Positions 47,895-59,299 of a DNA stretch of 64,000 nucleotides are shown one piece after another. Within the stretch, counting starts at the first letter, position 1; each line of letters opens with the position of its first letter. The notes below the pieces were generated by a model. It did no database searches, was not told the origin of the DNA, and saw nothing but the letters and a program-made list of their open reading frames with translations. This DNA is from Sclerotinia nivalis (lineage: Eukaryota; Ascomycota; Leotiomycetes; Helotiales; Sclerotiniaceae). The position numbers and the translations under genes are program-made. The stretch lies in the NCBI GenBank assembly GCA_029531795.1, contig JAPEIS010000005.1:432001-496000 (forward strand), written 5' to 3'.

Positions 47895-48881
47895 AGATTT
47901 GAAAGGGATTTTTAGGTGTGAGAGAAGAATAGACAGAACAAGTTTAATGAGCTACCCGACTTATGATTAGAAGTTTTCATTTGACGATGATATTTGGACA
48001 TACAATATTTGTATGATGAATAGAATACATTCATTTCAAATAAATATCCGAACACTATTTCGCAAGCAAAGAGTTTCTCACAACTACCCAATTATAATTT
48101 AGATTTGGAATGGATTGCTACCCGCCACATGATAATATCTCAATACCACACTTACGACTATACCCAATCAGTCATTCAAACAATACCTAAGTTCCATAGG
48201 TCACTCCTTCTCAAACATAGATATCAACACATCATCATTTCCCAATAGCGGCAAAAGCTATGGGTAGTTGTTATATGATAACCATAATCATGTGAAATAT
48301 TGGTATGGTATATGATATATAATATATAATGAATTGGCTTCAAGCGAAGCTTTCCTTTTGATGATGGGAATTCGAAGAGGATTTTATGTTCGAGGATTGG
48401 GTGGATCTTTCTTTCCTCTGTTTTAGGGTGTGGTGGCTAGAGATTAGAGAGGGGTAGGTAGGTAGGTAGTTTTATTTTTGGGATGGGGATGGGTACCTTT
48501 TTTTTTCAGATTTGTTGTGGGATGGATGGAGGGTTGGATGGATGAGGATTGTTGTGCGTTCAGATTAAGACATACAGGGGGAAAAGAGGATAGGATAGGA
48601 TGATAAATAAATAGGGCGAGGTCTAGCTAGTATATAATATCACTTCGTCTTTTTGTGAGACTTGGTAGGTAATTTACATATTTCAAAGACTACCTAGTCA
48701 GTGAGTGTTTTTGGTACGGTTGTCTGGGTACGGTTGTGTTATGTACAAGAGTGGTAAAATACTAGGTATATAAGACAGATACATAGTTTTCAAATATTAC
48801 AGTATAAATAACCATACGCCATCCCTCTAGCCACCCATTGCATTATATTACATTACCACATATTACTACACAACGCACAGC
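47895..48881. other. Intergenic region with GGTA repeat
   Basis: About 1 kb between convergent genes. A (GGTA)n tract lies at about 48455-48471 and GATGGATGG units at about 48522-48545. No gene is seen. Confidence 0.5.
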
Positions 48882-50830
48882 CTAATTCCCCGCCCTAATC
48901 CCCGCCGCAATCTTCTCCGCAAGCGCATAAACCGTACTCTGCGGATGACCCGGCGGCAAAATAGCAAACGCACTCGCATCCACGACCCTCAACCCCTGGA
49001 CCCCAAAAACCCTCGCCTTACTATCCACCACCGCCATCGCATCGCCCTCCTTCCCCATCTTACACGTGCAAGCCGCGTGCCACACCGTATGCAGCGTCTC
49101 CTGAATCGTTTTCAGAATCTGCGCATCGGTGGACACGTCGGGGCCGGGGAAATACTCGGAGCCGATGAGGACGGGCGCCATGTATTTTGAGGCGAAGGCC
49201 GCGCGTGCGCGTTTGTAGGCGGCGACGGCGACGGATTGGTCCGTGGGGGACGTGAGCCAGGAGGGGTTGATTATGGGGAGGTCGTTGGCGGAGGTGGAGG
49301 ATAGTGTGACGGTTCCTCTGGAGAGGGGGGCTACGAGCGCGGTGAGAATGGTGGCGTATTGGTATCCATCTTTTGGTTGGGTGGTTGGTAGACTGGCGAA
49401 ATCTCCTACGTAGCCTGCTCCGGAGAGATATTCAACTTCGGGCCAATCGGCGGGGAATTGCGCGAGGTCATTGAGTGCATCTGCGGAGAAACCATTTCGC
49501 AATGAACTTGGAATTTTTTCCCAGCCCAGGTAATCGCAAATTGGGTTGGTTAATGGACCGATCTTTTGAATAAGATATGCACCCACATATTGTGCCGCGG
49601 TATAGATGAGATCGTTTGCAAGTCTGGTCAATGTTTGAACTTTAACGCGATAAGTAGGTCCAAAGAAAATATGATCCCACATATTTTGGCCCACACCTTC
49701 GAGGATGGAAATAGCAGGGATATTCCATTTATCGAGAGTCGCCTTTGGCCCAATGCCCGAGAGCATGAGGAGCTGAGGGCTTTGAAATGCGCCGGCTGAC
49801 ATGATGACTTCTTTTCGAGCATTAATTGTGTATGGAATACCGAGTGTTTGAACTCTGACACCGGTGGCTTTCTTGTTGCTATCGAAAAGAACCTTTTGCG
49901 CCGTGGTAACTGAGTAGACTTTAAGGTTTCCGCGTTTCTGCACTGTAGCGTCATAATATGCTGTTTGAGAAGACTCGCGACTTTGGCTGGAGGGGTCGAT
50001 GGTGGAACTGCAGTATTGCTTGCCAATGATAGAACCGGTGTTGAAATCTTGAATATCGTTCATGCCGAGTTCGCCGAAAGCACCGTCCATGTAGCTTGAG
50101 AAAGGTTGTGCATAGTTCGCATATGAAACCTCTAGAGGTCCTCCCGAAGATGAAAATGCAGACTGGAAAAATTGGAATCAGTAATCATGCAAAGAAATGT
50201 CAAAGTTGAAAGGACTGAATGTGCTTACAGCGCTGTACTCTGCAGATGCGTTAGAGGCACGACTCGGTCCTGGGGGCGTAAAATGAACACTTTTTTGAAA
50301 GTAAGGAAAGAGGCTATTGAAGGTATAAGATTGATCGTCAACAGCATCAGCCCACTGTTGATACGACTGTGTGGTACCACGCTGATAGATCATGAAGTTT
50401 CTCGCCGAGCTTCCACCCAGACATTTTCCTCTAGCATAATGAATCGAGCGACCAGCTGCACCTGCTTGTGGTGTTGTCACGAAGTTCCAATCCACAAGAG
50501 GATTGGTATCAGATGGGCTCGAGCCAATCCAGAACGAGTCTCCGGCTGGTGTTGAGCTGAGTAAGGGATTAGAAACCTATGATGTTTAGCCAATGCATGG
50601 TCTCTTGATTGATACGTTCGTACCTGGTAGAAGGTCCCAGCTTCAATTACTGCTATTGTAGTCCTAGTATCTTCAGATAACCGTGAGGCTATCGTTAGAC
50701 CTGCTGTCCCCCCACCAACGATTACATAGTCAAATGTAGCATCTGCTCTCTTTTCTGGGGCGTCCGCAGCCGGAGCAGCGGTGCTCAAATGGGCTACTGC
50801 AAGAGCATAAAATACAGGCTGGATGTGCAT
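48882..50830 (-). CDS. Secreted GMC oxidoreductase (AA3-type flavoprotein)
   Basis: Three exons (50624-50830, 50229-50576, 48882-50162) encode 611 residues. A signal peptide ([20 protein letters not shown]) is followed by APEKR, a likely Kex2-type processing site. The FAD-binding glycine motif is [18 protein letters not shown]. Both GMC signatures are present: [19 protein letters not shown] and [16 protein letters not shown]. The C-terminal active-site histidines are in [12 protein letters not shown] and [15 protein letters not shown]. The family includes aryl-alcohol oxidase, glucose oxidase and related enzymes, which oxidise alcohols or sugars and often feed H2O2 to lignocellulose attack. 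Substrate cannot be read from the sequence. A TATA-like box lies about 75 bases upstream of the start. Confidence 0.92.
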
Positions 50831-52290
50831 CTTTATGATAACTGAAAGGAATATGCACAGCTATGAATGAGGTGAATACAACCCAGCCGGGGACTCTTCA
50901 GACTATATAAACAATGACGTGCCCATGATCAGTGCTAGGCATGAGGTCATGCCATGGGAATCTTTGGGCAACTCCAAAACTCTATGCAAGTACCAGAAGA
51001 TGGTAAACTTCAAGAGGAATAACCTGTTTTTCTCTAGCGTCCGAGTTTCACACTTTCCGGCAGCACGAGTAACTTTAAATGGACTCTATGTTCACCCTAC
51101 CCCGCCGGTAAGTGATATCTCCTTGCGACGGCAATTAGATCTTTAACAAACTGAGCAACATCAACCGACAAAGTACTTCGTATAGTCATAGCAATATTTA
51201 TCACCTGTTGCTAAGACTGTCCAAGACGACTTATTCTTAGAAGCTGGATGCGAAAAAGACGGTGCGAGATTACATTACTCGTGCGGCCAGAAAGTCTGCA
51301 ACGCATTCCCTATTTTAGTTTAAATTTTGCGGGAAAAAGCTTTGATATGATCGATAGAATAAATTACTTTTCAACATTTCCACTTTTATTAATTGGGGAT
51401 TCTTACCAAAACAAACAGATTGAATGTTCGCCTATTTTCAAGCTATTTTGAAAATGCTACGGTATGATTTCCCCAGACGCTAGGCCCTTGAAATGATGTG
51501 ACCAGGAAAGCTAAAGAAACTATACTAAAGTTGTACTCAGGTCAAGATCATCGACTATCTTTAATAGTGACCGACTTAGATGTGGGAAGGGCCTTTCGAA
51601 ATTAGTATATACGAATACAGCACTTGTGTTACAATATTAAGTCGTATTATTGAATTATAATACTCGTATTGTCAAAAAATATACAACTCTAACGCTAAAA
51701 AAAACTAGAAGTATTTGGTTTGTAGTTTATTATCTTAAAATACACACCTAACTTCGGAATTGTATATTTTGTGGCCGCACGAATAATGATATATAAAACG
51801 CACAAAAAAGATCCGAAATGATAAAATGATTGAAACTCTTATTTCGCATCTTGGGGTTGTATTTTCTTCGGGGAGAAGCTTCCAAATTATTCAAAATCTG
51901 AAGCTACATACTGACTTTCGGAATTATATCTAAATGACACCATCTATGCTGTCAGAAAGTTCAAAATCCGAACACCAAGAAACTAGTTCATTTCTCTTGT
52001 AGCTTACCAATTTGTGGTACGTGCATAGAGTTTCGAAAATTCATACTTTCTGGCCAAATCATGCCGTAGCTGAAGTAGATCATAGCACGATCTAAATTCA
52101 CTAGTCTCTCCCCCATGATGCATAAGTACAGCGCGGAAATGTCGGCAGGATCTTCCACAGCATCGTATTTACTATATGTACAGGTTCCCGGACCTTATGT
52201 GCCAACAATTGTTGTGATCGTTTTAAGGGAAGCGTATTCAATTAGAAAATGTGGAAGCTCAAAATATGGCTCATTGATGAAGCTGCTTCC
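50831..52290. other. AT-rich intergenic region upstream of the GMC gene
   Basis: About 1.46 kb. TATATAA at 50904-50910 (TATA box read on the minus strand) is suited to the GMC gene. The stretch from about 51290 to 52010 is strongly AT-rich, with no frames of note, and could be an eroded repeat. Confidence 0.5.
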
Positions 52291-53699
52291 TTATGCAAAG
52301 ATAGGCGAGGGAAATTTGGCTTTACTATCCCATATTCTCGCGACGGCCACATCAGGTTCATCACCGAAACCTTGAGCACTTGCCAACTGTAAAATTTGTA
52401 ACGCTGTTGCTGCGAGATGCAACGGAAATTTGACTCGGCTCGCTTCCTCGATTGCTATATTCTATTCGATTGTGAGCACCATATATCCGCAAGGCATTAC
52501 TGTGTAAGATACTTGTGACATTAACTTACCAGACGAGCAATGATATCATTAATAGAGGAATTCGAGGCACATTTTCCACTTAGCAAGGCTGGCACTCGAT
52601 CCACGAACATAGCACTCGCTCCAGCCGCCCCCTTTACGATATCATACAGCATCTCAGAGTCCAGACCTATAGCCTGACCAAAAGCCATTGCTTCTGTCGC
52701 TGCAACTAAATGTACCCCTGCTAATATATCCTCTACTAGCTTCAATCTCGGATCGTCCGGACTTATAGCAGCGGCTGTGGTCTGTTCGAAGACAAGACTT
52801 GGCTGGGTGGGAATATAAGCTCTAACTAGTCCAGAATCATCTTCCAAACCAAATCCAGAACGTACTCCTGACCCCAATACTTGCTCAGCTGCGGAGCAAA
52901 GAAAGAGTGGACACTTGACTCTACGTCCATCAGCTGTCACTATACCCATATCCTTAACAATGATATTCAGAGCCGAATGCGGATGCAAATTATTCTCCAA
53001 CATATGCGGTACTCGATTTTCCAACATCCAGCTTCCTCCTGATGATGTCGTAAGATAATCGAAAGCCTGCTTAGTATTGAGACCCAAAAATGCAGCATAT
53101 CCCATTGCCTCGGACGCCATAATCATGTGTATTCCCGCAAGAGCTTGATGCACCATTTTAACTTTTGTACCCGCTCCCAGCCCACCAGGTATTATATACA
53201 ACGGATCTGCCATTGCATTCAACACTGGTTTCGCCGCTTCGATGGATTTTTCGGGCCCAGAAGCGAGGACTACAAGTGTACCCAGAGCTGCTCGACCTGT
53301 CCCTCCAGACACAGGTGCATCTACCAATTCCACGTCTTTCCTATTATATTTATTGTCAAGTAATTGTCTGACTTCTGGTACGTGCTCGGGGAAAGCAGTG
53401 GAGCTCAATATGATCGTGGCATTTGGTTGCAATTCGTGAATCGCTCCAGTGACGTCGTCGAAAAGGACCGAGAGCGTCTGTGCCGCCGTTGCTACCATGA
53501 TGACGATATACTTCGCATTGGAGACCGCAGATCGCGGTGTCGTAGCTGTATGTCCGCCCGCGGATCTGAATTTCTCGAGAGTGGGCTCGTAAACATCGAA
53601 GCCAGTAACAGAAAAGGTTTTCAGTAGATTTGTCGCCATACCCATTCCCATCGCTCCGAGCCCGATGAAGGCCACGTTTGGTGTATTAGAAGAAGACAT
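52291..53699 (-). CDS. Beta-hydroxyacid dehydrogenase family protein with two C-terminal lobes
   Basis: Two exons (52530-53699, 52291-52461) encode 446 residues from MSSSNTPNVAF. The acceptor at 52462-52463 restores the frame and gives RLNIAIEEASRVKFPLHLA, which a simple frame would miss. The N-terminal Rossmann motif is AFIGLGAMGMGMATNLL. The DAPVSGGTGRAALGTL signature of 3-hydroxyisobutyrate-type dehydrogenases follows. The catalytic lysine motif GAGTKVKMVHQALAG has His where many members have Asn. Two copies of the helical NAD_binding_11-like lobe follow (GIHMIMASEAMGYAAFLGL and GVHLVAATEAMAFGQAIGL). Such double-lobed forms resemble L-threonate or sugar-acid dehydrogenases more than valine-pathway enzymes. 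The exact substrate is unknown. Confidence 0.85.
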
Positions 53700-54496
53700 G
53701 GTGATTGTCGATAATAGAGAAAGGCAATAGTCAAGAATGGAGGAAATAACACTCAAACTTGCGAGGCAGTTTGAAGAAATCTTGGATGGAGGTGAGATGA
53801 CTTCAGATTATAGTCTTCATTACGACGCTCCACCTCCGAGCCCGCATCCTGAGAGATCTTATCAATGGATTCAATGTTGGTGGATATTGGTACCCCTCCA
53901 TTATTCACCCACATTCATTTGTTCGAAGGTGCAGCAGGATCTGGATTACCTACCATTTTTGTTTTTCTTCTGCGGGGGTGCTCGGAACCAAATATGTAAG
54001 CTAGTCCCGAGCATTAGCGAGGTCCTTCCAAGCTCCGGAGAGGAATTGCCCGACCATCTCAGAACATCAGAACATCAGAATATTAAAATATATCATGTAA
54101 AGTCATGAAGAGTTTAAGATATTATCCCTTTCTAGTTCGTTTCTATACCTTTATAAAGGCTCTTTATAAGCGATATATTCCCGAATACTATAGTTCATCA
54201 TCATCATCCAAACATTAGGTATATCAATCATGGCATTCCTAGACGCCATTCATACCTCGTGTGCATTTTTTTCTTCATGTAGTTTTCCAACCTTCTAACT
54301 TGTTGACATCACCGTGGAAATGATGAAATCAATGTAATACTTTGGTTCATACTGTTATGATTGATTGAAAAAAAAACTATCTATCTAATTAGTACTACAA
54401 AACTATGTGAAGGCCATGCCCAGGCACTAGCGCGCCCACTAGTGAAGTCACATGATTATCCGTCTATCCCAATCAACTCCAAAAATGTTGTTCTTC
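53700..54496. other. Intergenic region, no gene seen
   Basis: About 0.8 kb between the AA7-type gene 3' end and the dehydrogenase start. It includes a short AGAACATC direct repeat at about 54061-54078. TATA-like sequence around 54140-54180 is on neither gene's expected promoter spacing. Confidence 0.4.
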
Positions 54497-56526
54497 TCAC
54501 GAGCAAGTTCCAAATCCACTCTGACATCCTGATCCACAGTACGTAGTCGTACTACCACACCAGCCATACGGCGAACAGCAATCTCCAAACGAACTTCCTT
54601 TACACGTGTAGCCGTTGCCACACGATGCATCTGTTGAAACCTTCAACGGTGATGTTGCACTAGGTTTTGACGTTGTGGATGTAGATGTAGGCGTGGTTGA
54701 AGTCGTTCCACTACTACCATTCCCAGTACCATCAGTATCATCGGCAGCACCGATACTTTGTGGATTCCAAAACACTTCGTTGGGATCAGCGGCCTTTTTG
54801 ATGGTCAATAATTTGTTGTAAGCACTTTGTCCATATCCAAGCATTGCAGCATCGGTTGCACTTAGTTCTGGGTCCACATAGTTGAGGTAGGCCCCAAAGT
54901 CAGTGGATGCACCAGCTGAAAGAGCGTTATTGAGAGAGTCGACGAAGGGCGTTATAGCGTTGTCATATGGTGGCAGCGAGTTAGAGGTAAATCCGTAGTT
55001 CTGTTGAATGTTAGTTAAAAGTGAAAATAGTTATATTATTATGGAAATCAATCTTACTTGGAAAACCCAATGAGCGTCACGATCAGAGTAGGCCGATGAA
55101 TCAGAAGAAGGTACATTGACCTGACTACCCGCACCTCCATATAAATCAATAATAGTGTACCAGGGAGAGGGCGCACTTCTTCCTTGATTCAAAATGTAAG
55201 TAAAGTAACTAGTTAATTGGGAATTAGTCAATGGCTCTGCATTCTTCGTCACCACAGATTTCGCGTAAAATGTGTCGTGAGCATCATATCCAGTTAATGG
55301 AGTCTGGAGCTGTCCTCCATTGTCCGCACTGACTAAAGCATCCGTCCATCCTCGAGATTCAACAGTGCTTGATGCGGGGGTGGGAAAAGCGGATAGAATC
55401 GCAGGGAAAGTGACGCTTTTGAAATGGTTCAGATCGCAACTCATGCACCAACCACTCAGACTGAAAGATCCATAGTTATCGGTATAGATTCCAAATGTGA
55501 TATTTTTATTGATCCGGGTGGAGTCAAGAGTAAATTCCTGGAGTTTGGTGAAGGATGAAACAGCAGTGCTGACACTATCTAGTGTTGCGGGGATACTAGC
55601 TGAGAAGGTAAGAACGGAAGATGGAGCCGCAAAAGTTTGGAGGTAGAAGGTTGTAGCGATGCCAAAAGAGTCACCGGCTCCTCTCATTGCGTAGAAGATA
55701 TCGGGATAAGCTGCGGCTGTTGTGTGGATTTGAGTTCCATTGGCAAGAACTACATCGAGACCAACGATAGTGTCAAGAGCTAGACCCCAGAGTCTAGATG
55801 CGTATCCGTAACCTCCATGTGTGAAATGGCCCCCTATTCCAACCCCTGGACATGTCCCGTGCGGAACAGCTCGCTTACCCTGACTGTAGAGTCCAAGAGC
55901 GAGGTTTCCTAATCGTACACCTCCTCCAACTGTAGCAATGTGGGTTTCTAGAGTATATTGATTAGATTTCGCTCAGTACCGCAGCCAGGATATCAATTGA
56001 ACTTACTGGTATCAACACTGATGGAATTGAAGTTTTGAAGACTGATGATGACGCTTCCATCTTTACCACCAGTTGAATAGCTAGCATATGAATGTCCACC
56101 TGACTTAGCCTGGACCTTGAGTCCGGCTGCGGCCGCACAAATAATCGCATCGCTGACATGTTGTGAGGTGGTAGGTAAAGCAACAACAGCCGGGGTGTAT
56201 TGTAAGCGAAGATTATAAGGAGAAATAGTCGTAGCCCACGACGATGAAGAGCTATCTTGATATGGCACAGAGTGCTGAGTCAAGCAGTCTTGAATGCTTG
56301 AAGCACGGGTCGCCACTCCGCCAAATGGGTGGGAAGAAGCAAACGGGATTATGAACAAGCCAAGTGTGAGCTGGGTCACGATCGATCGGAAGCCATGCTA
56401 GAAACCATGTTAGCGACATGCATTTTTTGACAATAGAACTTCACACAATCGTAATAGCAAAGTTAAGAGACTGCAAGCAAGATTTAGTCTGTGCATACTT
56501 ACTTTATGTGGATTCTTCTGCTGCAT
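54497..56526 (-). CDS. Secreted AA7-type FAD oxidase fused to chitin-binding CBM18
   Basis: Four exons (56503-56526, 56007-56397, 55058-55947, 54497-55000) encode 602 residues. The tiny first exon (MQQKNPHK) joins HGFRSIVTQLTLGLFIIPFA to make a signal peptide. The flavin domain has both expected covalent attachment residues: His110 in SGGHSYASYSTGG and Cys171 in HGTCPGVGIGGHFTHGG. The berberine-bridge C-terminal motif reads YNKLLTIKKAADPNEVFWNPQSI. A Thr/Ser linker leads to a CBM18 hevein-like module at about 561-602, with eight cysteines (SCGNGYTCKG ... DCCSPYGWCGST). AA7 enzymes oxidise oligosaccharides at C1 and release H2O2; with a chitin-binding module, chito-oligosaccharides are the likely substrate. 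It is flanked by other oxidoreductase genes. Confidence 0.9.
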
Positions 56527-57687
56527 GATGATGCAATATCTGGTGGAAACGGCTGATTAAGGTTATGTACCACAATGAAGTAATTAAAGAAGAAAGTCCT
56601 AACGAAAGTGCTGTCGAGTTGAAGGCTTGAAAAATGAAGGAGAGACTGAGCTTTTAAGGGCAGCACTTGTTGAATCTCGTAAAGATCATAATTCAAGTCT
56701 ATTTTGATCTCCGTCAGTGAATACGAGAAGTCTTGCATGGCTTCAATGTGTATTGATCACCACCTGCCGAGCCCCATTGCTGGGAAGTAGCCCCATATTA
56801 CAGAGATTAAGAGAGTAAGTCATGTAAGATATTTTTGATCCACAAATTACTGGGTTTTCCTGTGTTTTGATACGTAGTACTTCAAATTTTGGAATAGATA
56901 TCAAGCTATTATCTCCCAAATTTTCGATGTTAATTTTGAAGCCTTTAAAACCTCTAACAAATTTCAAAAGAAAAAAAACTTTTAAATAAATTTTCCAAAA
57001 GAGATTAGAATTCTTAAAAAATTTAATAATTACTTAATAAAACTTTGAAATTTTATCAACTAGATTTTATTATATCAATTTTCAATTAGTATAGCAACAA
57101 TGTGGTTTACAATACTTCCCCCTTTAATCCTCGTACAAATATAAAAGGAGACTCGATTCATTATTGCTGTATTCATTTGCCAAATTCGCCCCAGCTACGG
57201 GCAATTAGGTCGTTTTTAATCGGGGCGATGCTGGGGCTCATTTTCAGAAGTTTCTGTTGAACTTTCAAATATTATATCCCGACGTCATCAATCCATCGAT
57301 AAGTGAATCATAAGAGCGGACTTCCTCTGAACCCTAATCGATTCGCTTGGTCGGATTTGCCAAGTAAGTACAATGATTGGGTACATTTACCTACGGATTC
57401 AATGTCATTGTGTTGCTTTCGGAATAAGGTGACCATGCTTGCGGTAGGGAGACAAATCACTTGACAGGCAAAACATGCAGATCCACACGTAGTGTATTGT
57501 AGCATAAGTAAATACGAAATGCAGTCTATTAAACTACTTAGCTGTTTACACCGCTCATTGATGCCATCTCATATGATATGACAAGTTCCAGCCAACACTC
57601 TTCCGAACGCCATTTTCAATCCATGTTTCTCGTTATGTCGTACACGTTCGTAAAGCTTCGTTGTCGCCATCGAAGCATCCAGGACAG
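56527..57687. other. AT-rich intergenic region
   Basis: About 1.16 kb without a gene. The part from about 56860 to 57080 is almost entirely A and T (for example long AAATTT runs). Confidence 0.5.
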
Positions 57688-58195
57688 TCAATTACTTTCC
57701 CCTGGATTTGGTATCCCATCCCCGCTTCTGCTATGATATTGCTTTCTCAAGAATTGTTCAATTGGCACATCGTCTTGGGGTCGAATCGGGGGTGCCCCAT
57801 CGTCCTTCACAGTCTTATCCTCCGGTCTCTGTTCCAGAGTTGACTTTTGTAGTGTGCTTATGCCTGGTATCCACGACAACGCTTTCATCATCAGCAATCT
57901 GCGCTTGAGATCTCATAGTTCAGCCAAATCAGCCGTATTGAATTATTTGCTTACCTTTCTCCGTAAAGCTTTCTTCCTTCTCTGGTGGTCCTCCATAAGC
58001 AGCTCGATTCAATTGGTCCTTAAAATCGCCCTTTCTAAACTTATTGCCATGTGCATCTTTACCAACATTATTTTTGTCCTGGTCAGGATCATACTCGCCA
58101 TTTTTCGAGGTCGTAGATAAGCTATTGGCTATAGTCTCGTATGTAGAAGAAGCTGTGTTTTTTAGACTATCAATGGTCGAGGGTGAAGATGCCAT
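57688..58195 (-). CDS. Small hydrophilic protein, 138 residues
   Basis: Two exons (57955-58195, 57688-57863) encode 138 residues. The first exon gives MASSPSTIDSLKNTASSTYE, then a Lys/Asp/Asn-rich run (EYDPDQDKNNVGKDAHGNKF) and GDFKDQLNRAAYGG. The acceptor at 57864-57865 (CCAG) is the one that keeps the frame, joining TEKG to ISTLQKSTLEQRPEDK. The tail has DVPIEQFLRKQYHSR. The protein lacks cysteine, a signal peptide and membrane spans, and has the high polarity seen in LEA-like or stress-responsive small proteins. That comparison concerns composition only. Function is unknown. Confidence 0.6.
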
Positions 58196-59299
58196 GCTGG
58201 ATAAGTCTGCAGTAAATCAATCAATCAATCAATAATTGGCAAACATGAACCAAAAGGACCGTAGGGATAAAGGGGCACCAACCGAGTCAATTCGATGTTG
58301 AAAGGGCTAATTCTAAGTTGGAACTAACCAAAGTGGAACTCCAAATAAGTACGTACGGAGCAGTGAATTGTAAGTTAAGATGTGTAAAATGGATTAAGGA
58401 CCTCGATTGAAGATAGCGTATCTGTCTAATAAGAGTGCCTACATACTGGTATCATATCACCAAGTTATTTCTGCTCCCGCTTGACGTCAGTTCGAAGCCA
58501 GCCAAGCAATTGCTTCACCATGTTCGACAGTACTTTCCCGGTTATCCGTTCCAAAATATATTACGTAACTCTCCTCATAAAATCTCGAAATAGCATCAAT
58601 TTCATGATCATTCTTATTGTCAGCGCTATAGATAGACCATTGCACCTAGCTCGGGTTAACTTAGATATTCAACAAGCCTCTCGATTTTGATCCGAAGCAA
58701 CTAATCGTCGGTCTTCTCCCCACCTACGGAGTATGTATAATATAATAAATGAGCTGAATTCATCAGCCTCACTGAGCCACAATTATATTTCCAAATTTAG
58801 GGTCAGCCCCGCTCGGTCTTTAGGACTTTGTCCATGGGTGCTGGCTGTAACTCGATTACGATGTTGATCACTGGTTGGATAGAAGGACAAAATTATACTT
58901 TAGCCAAACTTCATTCACAATTGTGAGATTACAAAGCCGTTTCGGGACTTCCAGTATCCAGCTGTCTAATAGTACTCAAGCAAACTAAGAGACCTTTCTT
59001 CCAACCTGCCGCCATCACATTACTTGTACCTATTCCTTTGTTTCGGGCTTACCACCTCGCCTGACCGCAAGTTACTCGTTGTCAACAGCTACTCATCGTA
59101 TCAATATCAATACCAGATTTTGAGCCAATATATTTTGTGGTACTCACGAGTTGCTTGAGGATTTATGGACAGAAAAGATTGATACCCGGAGACCCGCGTC
59201 GCACCAACGCCGAGTTTCCCCGCTAATATCCAGCTTTTAGGAGTTTGCTTTTTCGCGGTTTTCAGACTCCAAAGTGGATTCATCATAACCTCAATCTGC
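58196..59299. promoter_or_regulatory. Divergent region between small protein and Zn2Cys6 regulator
   Basis: About 1.1 kb. A TCAATCAA tandem lies just before the small gene start (58216-58231). No gene is seen, and no clear operator can be named. Confidence 0.4.

Noticed and set aside
52115..52375. 86-codon plus-strand frame
   Set aside because: It overlaps the antisense of the dehydrogenase's last exon, and its first half lies in AT-rich DNA.
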